Shown piece by piece: positions 56,101 through 63,179 of a DNA stretch of 64,000 bases. Position 1 is the stretch's first letter. Each line of letters begins with the position of its first letter. Origin of the DNA: Ruminococcus sp. (GTDB lineage Bacteria > Bacillota > Clostridia > Oscillospirales > Ruminococcaceae); contig NZ_JAHZAX010000006.1 of the NCBI RefSeq assembly GCF_019423705.1, forward strand, positions 1-64,000. Direction: 5' to 3'. A program made the translations under genes and the position numbers. The notes beneath the pieces were generated by a model. It made no database searches. It had not been told where the DNA came from and worked only from the letters and a program-made list of their open reading frames with translations.

Positions 56101-57744
56101 GTTTCCGTCCTCGCCTATATAAATAGTAGTCGATGTAACGATCTCTTCTCTGATAGCGTCGATAGGCGGATTTGTTACCTGCGCAAAGAGCTGCTTGAAG
56201 TAATTGAACAAAGGCTGTGGCTCTTTTGAAAGCACGGCCAGCGGACTGTCAGTACCCATTGCGGCGATAGACTCTGCGCCGTTCTTTGCCATTGGCAGGA
56301 TAGAGGTCATAACGTCCTCGTATGTATAACCGAAGGCTTTCTGAAGTCTCTGTCTCTCCTCATAACCGTGCTCCTCGACCTTGATGTTAGGTATCTTGAG
56401 GTCTTTGAGTCTAACGAGGTTGCTGTCAAGCCACTCGCCGTAAGGCTGCTTTGAAGCATAGTATTCTTTAAGCTCGTCATCGTCGATAACTCTGCCCTGA
56501 ACAGTATCAACAAGAAGCATCTTGCCCGGACGAAGTCTTTCCTTTTCGATGATATCCTCAGCAGGAACAGGAAGTGCGCCCACCTCAGATGAAAGGATAA
56601 GATTGCCGTCCTTTGTGATGTAATATCTTGAAGGACGCAGGCCGTTTCTATCGAGAACAGCGCCCATCATATCACCGTCTGAGAACAGGATAGAAGCAGG
56701 GCCGTCCCAAGGCTCCATCATCGTTGCATAATACTGATAAAAGTCCTTCTTAGCTTGGCTCATCGTGCCGTTGTTGTCCCAAGGCTCAGGAATTGTTATC
56801 ATAACGGCAAGTGGAAGATCCATACCGCTCATAACAAGAAATTCCAGCGTGTTATCAAGCATTGCAGAGTCAGAGCCCTCAGTATTAACAACAGGGATAA
56901 CTTTGTCAAGATCGCCCTTGAGGTGCTCAGACTTCATCGTCTCTTCACGAGCAAGCATTTTATCAGCGTTGCCTCTGATAGTGTTGATCTCGCCGTTGTG
57001 GACGATCATTCTGTTTGGATGCGCCCTCTGCCAGCTTGGATTTGTGTTGGTAGAAAATCTTGAGTGGACCATTGCGATAGCGGACTCATAGTCCTTATCC
57101 TGAAGGTCTGGGAAGAACTTTCTCAGATCTTGTACAAGGAACATTCCCTTATATACGATAGTTCTGCTTGAGAGGGATACAACATAAGTATCCTCGTTTG
57201 ACTGCTCGAACACACGTCTTGCAACGTAAAGCTTGCGGTCAAAGTCAAGGCCTTTCTTTACGCCCTTTGGACGCTTGATGAAGCATTGCATGATCGCAGG
57301 CATACACTCGACAGCTCTCTTGCCAAGCACCTCAGGCTTTGCAGGAACAACTCTCCAGCCCAGCACCTCGAGGCCTTCCTTTTCGGCAATGATCTCGAAC
57401 ATTTTCTTTGCCTGATTTCTTGCAAGCTCGTTCTGCGGGAAGAAGAACATACCAACGGCATAATCTCTTTCTCCGCCAAGTGTGATACCAAGTTCGGAAG
57501 CGGCAATTTTCTTGAAGAATTTATGAGATATCTGAAGCAGGATACCTACTCCGTCTCCTGTTTTACCCTCTGCGTCCTTACCTGCACGATGTTCGAGCGT
57601 CTCGACGATAGTCAGCGCATTTGCAACAGTTGCGTGAGTTTTCACGCCCTTGATATTTACAACTGCACCTATACCGCAGTTATCGTGCTCAAACTTAGGG
57701 GAATACAGGCTCTTAACATTTGTCATATTCTCCGTGCGTTCCAT
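53194..57744 (-). CDS. gltB: Glutamate synthase large subunit
   Basis: Makes two glutamates from glutamine and 2-oxoglutarate. The 1516 residues match the bacterial alpha subunit. The N-terminal class II amidotransferase domain has its nucleophile Cys at residue 23 (HDNCGIGAVV), so a 22-residue propeptide is removed. The central domain and FMN-binding barrel follow, with HLPGKKVYPWIA, GYDGGTGAAPRNSI and the 3Fe-4S ligands in MMRVCNLDTCPFGVATQ. The GXGXG beta-helix comes last. The start follows AAAGGGTGA. A roughly 200-nt structured leader precedes it. Confidence 0.97.
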   Translation of the reverse strand: MERTENMTNVKSLYSPKFEHDNCGIGAVVNIKGVKTHATVANALTIVETLEHRAGKDAEGKTGDGVGILLQISHKFFKKIAASELGITLGGERDYAVGMFFFPQNELARNQAKKMFEIIAEKEGLEVLGWRVVPAKPEVLGKRAVECMPAIMQCFIKRPKGVKKGLDFDRKLYVARRVFEQSNEDTYVVSLSSRTIVYKGMFLVQDLRKFFPDLQDKDYESAIAMVHSRFSTNTNPSWQRAHPNRMIVHNGEINTIRGNADKMLAREETMKSEHLKGDLDKVIPVVNTEGSDSAMLDNTLEFLVMSGMDLPLAVMITIPEPWDNNGTMSQAKKDFYQYYATMMEPWDGPASILFSDGDMMGAVLDRNGLRPSRYYITKDGNLILSSEVGALPVPAEDIIEKERLRPGKMLLVDTVQGRVIDDDELKEYYASKQPYGEWLDSNLVRLKDLKIPNIKVEEHGYEERQRLQKAFGYTYEDVMTSILPMAKNGAESIAAMGTDSPLAVLSKEPQPLFNYFKQLFAQVTNPPIDAIREEIVTSTTIYIGEDGNILEEKPENCKVMKIHNPILTSTDILKIKNMHIPGFKVAVIPILYYKNTRLEKAINRLYIEADKAFSEGANILILSDRGVDENHLAIPSLLAVSALHQHLVVTKKRTSLAVILESGEPREVHHFATLLGYGASAINPYLAQETIHELIADDLLDKDYYAAVDDYNSAVLHGIVKIASKMGISTIQSYQGSQIFEAIGIGEDVINKYFTGTVSRIGGITISDIEKNVDRLHTSAFDPLDLGTNAELESRGSHKFRSGKEEHLYNPQSIYLLQQAARTGDYETYKKYSKLISEEMDPVNIRGLMDFNFAENPVPLEEVESVESIVRRFKTGAMSYGSISQEAHEALAIAMNRLHGKSNSGEGGESLDRLLTKGTAEDRCSAIKQVASGRFGVTSRYLTSADEIQIKMAQGAKPGEGGHLPGKKVYPWIAKTRHSTPGVSLISPPPHHDIYSIEDLAQLIYDLKNANKNARISVKLVSECGVGTVAAGVAKAGAGVILISGYDGGTGAAPRNSIYNAGLPWELGLAEAHQTLIKNGLRNKVVIETDGKLMTGRDVVIAAILGAEEFGFATAPLITLGCAMMRVCNLDTCPFGVATQNPELRKKFPGKPEYVMNFMLFVAAELREYMSRLGVRTVDELVGRIDLIKPKAGITGTAAEVDLSNIINSDYVSEKIEYNKKSKYDFKLESTLDEKILMKEFDKNLKSGEKKSITVNVKNTDRSFGTIFGSEITRKYYNTLADDTFKIVCNGSGGQSFGAFIPNGLTLELVGDSNDYFGKGLSGGKLVVYPPKESTFKAEDNIIIGNVALYGATSGKAFINGVAGERFCVRNSGAVAVVEGVGDHGCEYMTGGRVVVIGKTGKNFAAGMSGGVAYVLDEDRHLYTRLNKEMVLFSEVKEKYDIIELKDLIQQHVDATGSAKGKEILDNFDEYLPKFKKIIPHDYQKMMSAIVSMEEKGLSSDQAQIEAFYQIINGKQ

Positions 57745-57945
57745 TAATTATCACCCTTTCCTGCCAAAGCGGTATCACGCTCGGCAAATCGTTTTATTTT
57801 ATGAATCAACGCAGCTTTTAAGTCTGCGTCAAAAAGCAAGTTTTGTTTTCCAATCCTGCATTTTTCATACTTTTCTGCTATCCGTCACAGCATTTCGCAA
57901 ACCTTGTTCGCTTCACGAAATATCCTACTATTCCGACAGCTTTAT
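57745..57945 (-). ncRNA. Structured 5' leader of gltB
   Basis: In the transcript four hairpins can be drawn: ATTTC-[GTGAA bulge]-GCGAAC/GTTTGC-GAAAT; TGCTGT/ATAGCA with loop GACGG; ACGCAG/CTGCGT; and TGCC-GAGCG/CGCTT-TGGCA, which ends right at the ribosome site GGAAAGGG. The element does not fit a class I recognise, including the glutamine riboswitch, although a GGAATAGTAGG segment recalls it. The pairing is seen; a regulatory role is inferred. The rest of the 57745-58081 gap is the promoter and the 3' side of the M15 gene. Confidence 0.5.
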
Positions 57946-57946
57946 A

Positions 57947-57975
57947 ATTATAACATACATTAAATTGAAATGCAA
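57947..57975 (-). promoter_or_regulatory. Sigma-A promoter of gltB-gltD
   Basis: The minus strand reads TTGCAT (57970-57975), 17 bp, TATAAT (57947-57952), about 200 bp before gltB. Confidence 0.8.
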
Positions 57976-58081
57976 GATGGTTTATTAAATCCTGCATAAA
58001 TTAATTATTAACTTTTTATTAATTCTGCTAACATTTTTATATCAACTTGTGCGTTATACTGCACTTAGTTCTCTGACATAC

Positions 58082-58720
58082 TCAGCCGTCAAGCGCCTTT
58101 TTAAGCCGTTTGACCGCCGTTTTCAAAGGCGTTTTTCGCTCCTTGTAAAAGTGCTGATAGTCCTTTGAATTTTGCCATTCGCCGCCCCATTTCCAGCCGT
58201 GCCGTTTGAAAATGCAATAACAAAGGTCTGTTCTGTCAATTTTGTGGTCAAAGTCCTTATCACGGTCAGCATATTGCACACCCTTTGCAGGCATTACCTT
58301 GTCGCCGACGATGTAAGGATTGATGAGCGGATTGATGTCGATAGCCCTTCCGAAGCTGTGTGCCGACAGCGTATTTGTATCCGCCACAACTCTGAAATTG
58401 AAGGCTGAGGAGTTGTTATCCGTCATCGAGCGTTCATCATCGGCGTCATAATAGTCCACAAGACGAATCTTTTCAATCTCATATTCCGCCTCAAAAAGCT
58501 CATAGAAGATATCAAGCACTTCCTCCGCAAGCTTCCTCGCCACGATAAGCTCGCCGTTTTGAACTTTGTGCTCAAAGTCGTAATACCTCACCTGCAAATA
58601 AGCAAGGTCGCTGAGCTTCACCTTGTTGTTTTCCTTGTAAGACGCCCCCGAAATTATCTTAACGATGTTATCGGGGATATCCTCGGCGGTGAAGCCGTCT
58701 CTGTAAAGAATTTTCTCCAA
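58082..58720 (-). CDS. M15-family peptidase (VanY/endolysin-like)
   Basis: A 212-residue protein with the M15 metallopeptidase signature: SAHSFGRAIDIN (zinc His and Asp, near residue 120) and WGGEW followed by KDYQHFY (catalytic acid and third zinc ligand, near 190). Family members cut D-Ala-D-Ala or L-Ala-D-Glu bonds in peptidoglycan. No signal peptide or membrane segment is visible, which is odd for a wall enzyme and more like a phage-derived lysin or CwlK-type domain, but no phage genes are nearby. It ends with a basic tail. Confidence 0.85.
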   Translation of the reverse strand: MEKILYRDGFTAEDIPDNIVKIISGASYKENNKVKLSDLAYLQVRYYDFEHKVQNGELIVARKLAEEVLDIFYELFEAEYEIEKIRLVDYYDADDERSMTDNNSSAFNFRVVADTNTLSAHSFGRAIDINPLINPYIVGDKVMPAKGVQYADRDKDFDHKIDRTDLCYCIFKRHGWKWGGEWQNSKDYQHFYKERKTPLKTAVKRLKKALDG

Positions 58721-58775
58721 ACAAAATCCCCCTTTGTGCTAAATTCCCACTTTCAAAATTATAAATTATATATTA

Positions 58776-58836
58776 TAAAAAAATAAAGGACGAAAAGACC
58801 GTATACATTTTCATAATATACAGCCTTGATCGTCCT
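58776..58836 (-). terminator. Intrinsic terminator of the L,D-transpeptidase gene
   Basis: On the minus strand AAGGACGA pairs with TCGTCCTT across a long interrupted hairpin (inner GTATA/TATAC), followed by ATTTTTTT. Confidence 0.75.
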
Positions 58837-58870
58837 TGATCATCATTTATTTGATTGTCTTAACAGTCCC

Positions 58871-60427
58871 TTATTCCGCAGACTGGTAATACATAACAAC
58901 AGGTGTGCCGTAAGGAACATTGTCGTAAACATATTTAGCGTCATCATAAGACATATTTATGCAGCCGTGAGAGCCGTTGTACTTGTATATCTCTCCGCCG
59001 AAATAGCCGTTTCTCCAAGTTGAATCGTGAAGTCCGATACCGCAGAGTGAAACGTTGTTCCAGAAGTTGCACTTTGTATCCCACTCATCGCCGTCAGCGT
59101 TTGTATCCTTCATACGCTTGTTAGTCTCCTTCGACCAAAGCTTGTAAACGCCCGGCAAAGTTGTCCTCGCAAGTGATGTGGTCTGACCCGAAACGATGTA
59201 AGTGTCAAGCTTTTTCTTGCCCTTCTCGTAATACCAAAGGTGCTGATCTGTAAGGTCTATCTCAATATAAGTATCGCCGATATCGTCGTCCTTTGTTCTC
59301 GCCGATTCAACGCCTGTGAAGTCGTAATAACCTGTGCTGACGTATATCGGATCGACCTTTGAAACGCTGGAACCTTCCTCCAGCATTTCCACAAGAGCAT
59401 CGCAAGTAAGCTGCTGATCTATCCACCAGCCGTACTTTGCGTCATCGCTCGTCGGAACGACTATATCGCCCTGCAAAGTTGCGTGGAACTTTCTCTTTGT
59501 GTTGTATGTATCGTACTTTTTAGCAAGCTTTTCAACATACTTCATCGCCTTGTCGGCGTCAACAGTATAGCTGCCATCGTCCTTCAAGTTGATGATCTTC
59601 ATAAGCTCTTCGCCTGTAAGCGTCTCGGTGGTGTAGTCAAAATCGTAAGTTATCGACATCTGAAAGACCTTGTTGCGCTTTTCACATTCGTCCTCAAGGT
59701 CGGCAGACTTTACCTCCGGCAGCGTGTAGCAACCTGTATCGGCATCCAGCTCAAGACTTAACTTGCCCTGCGCAAGTCCGTCGGTAATAAAACTCTCCAG
59801 CTTTTTCATATCCGTGATCTTATTGCCCTGGACTTCCTTGGTTATCACATAAGCGGTCTTGTCCTCGTTGAGACCAAGCTTAGCGTCAGTCGTTTCAACA
59901 TCGCCCCAGCCAGTCTTTTCGATGAGCTTGTTAAGCTTCTTTGAGTCAAAGCTTATGCCCTCGTCATAGCTGTAATTGGTCTGATGAGCCAGCGACATAA
60001 ACCAGCTTCCACGGTCAACGCTTTCAAAAAGCTTCTGCACCTCGTCCTTGCCGCTGAGCTTATAATCAAAGTCGGAAGTCTGAAAAACAACGTCAGTTCC
60101 GTCGATAGTCTTGACCGTAAGCTGATAAGGATTATCCCCAGCCCCCAGCAGATCGCAGGCCTGTTCAAAGGTCTTTCCGCTGACGTCAACGCCGTTGATG
60201 AAGGTGTTGTTCAGAAACTTGCCGTTATAATAGGCACGTCCTGCAAAATAACCGCCGCCGATGACCAGCACCATTGCCGCCGCCACCGAGCCGCAGATAA
60301 TACCCACATTATTGCGCTTTTTCTTTTTTCTCTTCTTTGAAGAAGCCGAGCCTTTTGAGCTTGTGCTTTTTCTTGCTGTATTTCCTGTTTTCGTACGTGT
60401 ACTTGTACCCGTGGTTTTGACCGCCAT
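58871..60427 (-). CDS. Membrane-anchored L,D-transpeptidase (YkuD domain)
   Basis: Forms 3-3 peptidoglycan cross-links or attaches proteins to the wall. The 518 residues comprise a Ser/Thr/Lys-rich cytoplasmic tail (1-40), a membrane helix (about 41-65), a PG_binding_4-like region repeated once or twice (about 75-330), and a C-terminal YkuD domain from about 380. The catalytic motif is IGLHDST followed by YNGSHGCINMSYDDA, with its Cys near 493. It has its own promoter with a TAGACA -35. The 428-bp upstream gap also holds a candidate small RNA. Confidence 0.92.
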   Translation of the reverse strand: MAVKTTGTSTRTKTGNTARKSTSSKGSASSKKRKKKKRNNVGIICGSVAAAMVLVIGGGYFAGRAYYNGKFLNNTFINGVDVSGKTFEQACDLLGAGDNPYQLTVKTIDGTDVVFQTSDFDYKLSGKDEVQKLFESVDRGSWFMSLAHQTNYSYDEGISFDSKKLNKLIEKTGWGDVETTDAKLGLNEDKTAYVITKEVQGNKITDMKKLESFITDGLAQGKLSLELDADTGCYTLPEVKSADLEDECEKRNKVFQMSITYDFDYTTETLTGEELMKIINLKDDGSYTVDADKAMKYVEKLAKKYDTYNTKRKFHATLQGDIVVPTSDDAKYGWWIDQQLTCDALVEMLEEGSSVSKVDPIYVSTGYYDFTGVESARTKDDDIGDTYIEIDLTDQHLWYYEKGKKKLDTYIVSGQTTSLARTTLPGVYKLWSKETNKRMKDTNADGDEWDTKCNFWNNVSLCGIGLHDSTWRNGYFGGEIYKYNGSHGCINMSYDDAKYVYDNVPYGTPVVMYYQSAE

Positions 60428-60503
60428 TAATAGTCCTCCTGTTTATAATGACACCGGCGATTTGCCTTAACTTCTCTCATAAAAATCATTCGATATACAA
60501 ATA

Positions 60504-60532
60504 ATTATAACACGATTGAAGCCGTTTGTCTA
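60504..60532 (-). promoter_or_regulatory. Promoter of the L,D-transpeptidase gene
   Basis: The minus strand reads TAGACA (60527-60532), 17 bp, TATAAT (60504-60509). Confidence 0.8.
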
Positions 60533-60614
60533 GTCCAACAGGAGAAAAATATGTCACAAAAAGCAAGCCCCTTTGCGCACTTAAATGTACAAATATCCGT
60601 ACAGCTTTGACAAA

Positions 60615-60695
60615 AGTCAATAAAAAAGCAAAAAGCCGCCACTGATAGTGTGAACTATCAATGAAACGACCTTGTTTCTAATATGCTTTTATCTG
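60615..60695 (-). ncRNA. Candidate small RNA between the XRE-cupin and L,D-transpeptidase genes
   Basis: A promoter (60702-60730) predicts a start near 60695. The roughly 80-nt transcript has two local hairpins, GAAAC-N6-GTTTC (60663-60678) and TGATAG-N6-CTATCA (60643-60660), inside a closing stem AAAAGCA/TGCTTTT whose 3' arm runs into a T-run (60621-60627). It has no ORF of note and does not overlap either gene. The class is unknown. Confidence 0.5.
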
Positions 60696-60701
60696 TATTT
60701 A

Positions 60702-60730
60702 AGTATACTCCTTGTGCGCTATATTGTCAA
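60702..60730 (-). promoter_or_regulatory. Promoter of the candidate small RNA
   Basis: The minus strand reads TTGACA (60725-60730), 17 bp, TATACT (60702-60707). Confidence 0.75.
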
Positions 60731-60745
60731 GCACTTTTGCCGAGA

Positions 60746-60806
60746 TTTGTATACTTTACCGCTGCAAAGGCATAATCCGCCCTGCATTTTGAGCAAACTA
60801 TACAAA
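60746..60806. repeat. Inverted repeat downstream of the XRE-cupin gene
   Basis: TTTGTATA (60746-60753) and TATACAAA (60799-60806) are perfect inverted 8-mers about 45 bp apart, between the regulator stop and the small-RNA promoter. They could be operator half-sites or a long-range RNA stem. Confidence 0.35.
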
Positions 60807-60855
60807 CTCTGCTGTCCTATTGTCCGATATACCGCACGATATTGTACACAACGGC

Positions 60856-61416
60856 TTAAAACTTCTGCTTGAATACAAAATAACATTCAAAGCAAAGCTG
60901 CTCCTTGCCGTTGTTCATATAGCTGTGTTCCTTGTCCGACTCAAAGCGGATCGCATCCCCTTGGCAGACCTCGTAAAAATCGTCGCCGACTTTGAGGGTC
61001 AGAACACCCTTTGTCACAATGAGATATTCCATAGTCCGCTCCCCGTGAGAGCCGCTCTGATAAATGCCGTCGGGCTCGATGGTGATGTTGTATATCTCAA
61101 ACTCCCTGTTCTTGTCAAATGGAAAATAGTTGTATATTGTATACTGCCCCGTGATCTCCTTTGCAGGGGTGAGCTTTTCCTTTCTCACAAGATAGGTTTC
61201 GTGAGAGGGCGAAGCGATAAGATCGTCCACAGTAACACGCAGTCCGCTGACGATCTTGCCGATAGTGCTGATAGTGGGGTTTGAATCGCCCCTTTCGATC
61301 TGCCCCAGCATTGATTTGCTGACGCCTGTCTGTTCCGCCACATCGTCAAGCGACATTTTCTTTCCCAGACGGAGCTTTTTGAGATTGATCGAGATATTTT
61401 TAGATAGATAGTCCAT
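60856..61416 (-). CDS. XRE-family regulator with C-terminal cupin domain
   Basis: About 186 residues. The N-terminal helix-turn-helix covers residues about 8-62 (MSLDDVAEQTGVSKSMLGQI, then ERGDSNPTISTIGKI). A cupin barrel fills about 105-180, with the His/Glu/His-type positions in GSHGERTMEYLIV and KEHSYMNN. Such proteins (PuuR/HipB-like MerR-independent repressors) sense small molecules through the cupin; the ligand is not evident. ATG 61416 follows AAAGGCGGA; the frame is open to 61458. It is a single gene with its own promoter. Confidence 0.9.
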   Translation of the reverse strand: MDYLSKNISINLKKLRLGKKMSLDDVAEQTGVSKSMLGQIERGDSNPTISTIGKIVSGLRVTVDDLIASPSHETYLVRKEKLTPAKEITGQYTIYNYFPFDKNREFEIYNITIEPDGIYQSGSHGERTMEYLIVTKGVLTLKVGDDFYEVCQGDAIRFESDKEHSYMNNGKEQLCFECYFVFKQKF

Positions 61417-61478
61417 AATTTTGTCCGCCTTTCCGCATTTGTGGATAAATCCCCACATAAACGCATTATTACGCCAAA

Positions 61479-61508
61479 ATTATATCACGCACTTTCCGAA
61501 AATGTCAA
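61479..61508 (-). promoter_or_regulatory. Promoter of the XRE-cupin gene
   Basis: The minus strand reads TTGACA (61503-61508), 18 bp, TATAAT (61479-61484). Confidence 0.82.
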
Positions 61509-61629
61509 CAAAAATTTCGCCACGTCTCAAAAATTTCGTCACCCTCCCCCAGCTTATATATATTTATTAATAGTGCCTGTTTCGGACGGATCTTTTGTGC
61601 AATATAACATACTTTTCACAATTTGCCTA

Positions 61630-61658
61630 TTGACAAACGCTCCCGAATGCTTTATACT
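61630..61658 (+). promoter_or_regulatory. Orphan plus-strand promoter
   Basis: TTGACA (61630-61635), 17 bp, TATACT (61653-61658). No gene follows, only the terminator at 61691-61732. Confidence 0.7.
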
Positions 61659-61664
61659 GAGAGT

Positions 61665-61732
61665 ATGAAAATCGGTCATTTCAAAAAAGCAAAGGCGCTT
61701 TAAGTCGTTTATCGGCTTATTGCGCTTTTTTT
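61665..61732 (+). ncRNA. Candidate short RNA ending at the dinB bidirectional terminator
   Basis: A roughly 68-nt transcript is predicted from the orphan promoter to the stem AAAGGCGC/GCGCTTTT with inner TAAG/CTTA (61691-61729) and T-run. The same stem ends dinB on the minus strand. The transcript contains a 12-codon frame beginning ATGAAAATCGGT, with only a weak GAGAG in front. Together with the two promoters it accounts for the 61417-61759 gap. Confidence 0.4.
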
Positions 61733-61759
61733 GTACCCAAGTCGCCCAAAATCGCCAAG

Positions 61760-63001
61760 TTATCCCGTAAAGCCAACAGGGTGTATCTCGTTTTGCAGAC
61801 GTGCGTCAAAGCGGAAAAATTCCTTATCCGTCGCCACCACCGCACGATTTATGGCGTTATAGCCGTAACGCTCCCTTATCCTGTCAACAGCCTTGTCAAT
61901 GCGCTCACGCTTTTCAAGCTTTTTCGGCGAGGTGAAAAGATCAAGCTGACAGGCGGTGTCAGCGTCGCAAAGCTCGTAAGTGCCGATAGTTATTGAGCGG
62001 ATAGGTATATCCTGCGACCAGTCGTAAGACTCTTTGTAAAGCTTGAAAGCCGTTTGTGCGATCTTTACGCCGTCGCTTGTGGGCGATGAAAGTTTGCATT
62101 GCCGTGTAAATCGCCTGAGCTTGCTGTCTCTTATGCCCACCGATACCCCCATTGCCTTGAAGCCGTGCTTTCTCAGCCGTGAAGCCACGCTTTCCGCCAG
62201 CGCAAAGGTGAGTATCTTCACGTCGCCGTCATTCATAAGGTCACGATAAGATGTGGTTCCGTTGGATATTGACTTTATCGCACGCTCCTCATTCTGATAC
62301 TGCACTGGTGTCTCGTCAAGACCGTTTGCATAGCGATAAAGATACACGCCCCATTTGCCAAGCCAAGTCTCGAGATACTGCGGCGGAGTTTGCGCCAGCT
62401 GCCCGATAGTCTTTACGCCCTTTGAAGCAAGCTTTTTCGCCGTCGCCTGCCCAACATAAAGCAGGTCGGCGGCAGGCAGCCCCCATATCTTCTCACGAAA
62501 GTCCTCACGCAAAATAACAGTCGTGCCGTCGGGCTTTTTCATATCCGAACCCAGCTTTGCGAAAATCTTGTTGAAGCTTGCCCCAACGGACACAGTTATG
62601 CCCAGCTCTTTTTTCACCGTCTCCCTTATCTCGTCGGCGACTTCCTTGATATCACGGCGAGTGCAAGTCACGTCAAGCCAACATTCGTCAATGCCAAAAG
62701 GCTCAATGCGGTCGGTGTATCTGTCATAGATATCGTGCGCCGCCTTTGAATACTGCAAGTAAATGTCATAATGTGGCGGAACTGTCACAAGCTCGGGACA
62801 TTTCAGCTTTGCCTGCCAAATGGTTTCTCCCGTCTTGACGCCCATAGCCTTTGCAGCCTCATTTTTCGCAAGGATTATGCCGTGGCGCTCTTCCTCATTT
62901 CCCGTCACCGCAACGCACTTGCCCTTTAGCGCAGGGTTTATCCGACACTCGATAGACGCATAACAATTGTTTATGTCAACGTGAAGCACGCTCCTGTCCA
63001 T
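61760..63001 (-). CDS. dinB: Y-family DNA polymerase IV (DinB/ImpB-UmuC type)
   Basis: A translesion polymerase. About 413 residues: VLHVDINNCYASIE with the first catalytic Asp and the Tyr steric gate; GIDECWLDV with the second acidic pair (near 110); VSVGASFNKIFAKLGSDMKKPDG; a helix-hairpin-helix region near 190; and a little-finger domain. A QLDLF sequence near residue 348 is a beta-clamp-binding motif. ATG 63001 is chosen after GGAGGG; the frame is open to 63019. Two LexA-like boxes in the promoter region suggest SOS control. Confidence 0.94.
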   Translation of the reverse strand: MDRSVLHVDINNCYASIECRINPALKGKCVAVTGNEEERHGIILAKNEAAKAMGVKTGETIWQAKLKCPELVTVPPHYDIYLQYSKAAHDIYDRYTDRIEPFGIDECWLDVTCTRRDIKEVADEIRETVKKELGITVSVGASFNKIFAKLGSDMKKPDGTTVILREDFREKIWGLPAADLLYVGQATAKKLASKGVKTIGQLAQTPPQYLETWLGKWGVYLYRYANGLDETPVQYQNEERAIKSISNGTTSYRDLMNDGDVKILTFALAESVASRLRKHGFKAMGVSVGIRDSKLRRFTRQCKLSSPTSDGVKIAQTAFKLYKESYDWSQDIPIRSITIGTYELCDADTACQLDLFTSPKKLEKRERIDKAVDRIRERYGYNAINRAVVATDKEFFRFDARLQNEIHPVGFTG

Positions 63002-63012
63002 TTTTATCCCTC

Positions 63013-63070
63013 CGAACATCTGTTTTGCATCTTATGGAACAATTGTATCACAAAACAAGCGTTCTGTCAA
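63013..63070 (-). promoter_or_regulatory. dinB promoter with two LexA-like (SOS) boxes
   Basis: The minus strand has TTGACA (63065-63070), 17 bp and TACAAT (63042-63047). GAACGCTTGTTT (63053-63064) fills the spacer, and a second box, CGAACATCTGTTTT on the plus strand (63013-63026), lies just before the ribosome site. Both fit GAAC-N4-GTTY, the core of the Gram-positive LexA site. Confidence 0.65.
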
Positions 63071-63113
63071 CAGGAAAATCGAACAAATTTGCGTGCATAA
63101 TATATGTAAATAG

Positions 63114-63144
63114 ACAAAAAAAGAAGACCGCCGAAGCGATCTTC
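63114..63144 (-). terminator. Intrinsic terminator of the transglutaminase-like gene
   Basis: On the minus strand GAAGATCGC-TTCG-GCGGTCTTC is followed by seven Ts. Confidence 0.92.
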
Positions 63145-63179
63145 ATAAATCAGTATTGTAGTGAGGTCAAATGCAGAGC

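Noticed and set aside
57745..57945. Glutamine (glnA-type) riboswitch before gltB
   Set aside because: A GGAATAGTAGG segment resembles part of that motif, but the partner GUUCA-type strand and the GGAACGC end are not in place.
58082..60427. Prophage lysis module around the M15 peptidase
   Set aside because: No holin, structural or integrase genes; the neighbours are chromosomal cell-wall and glutamate genes.
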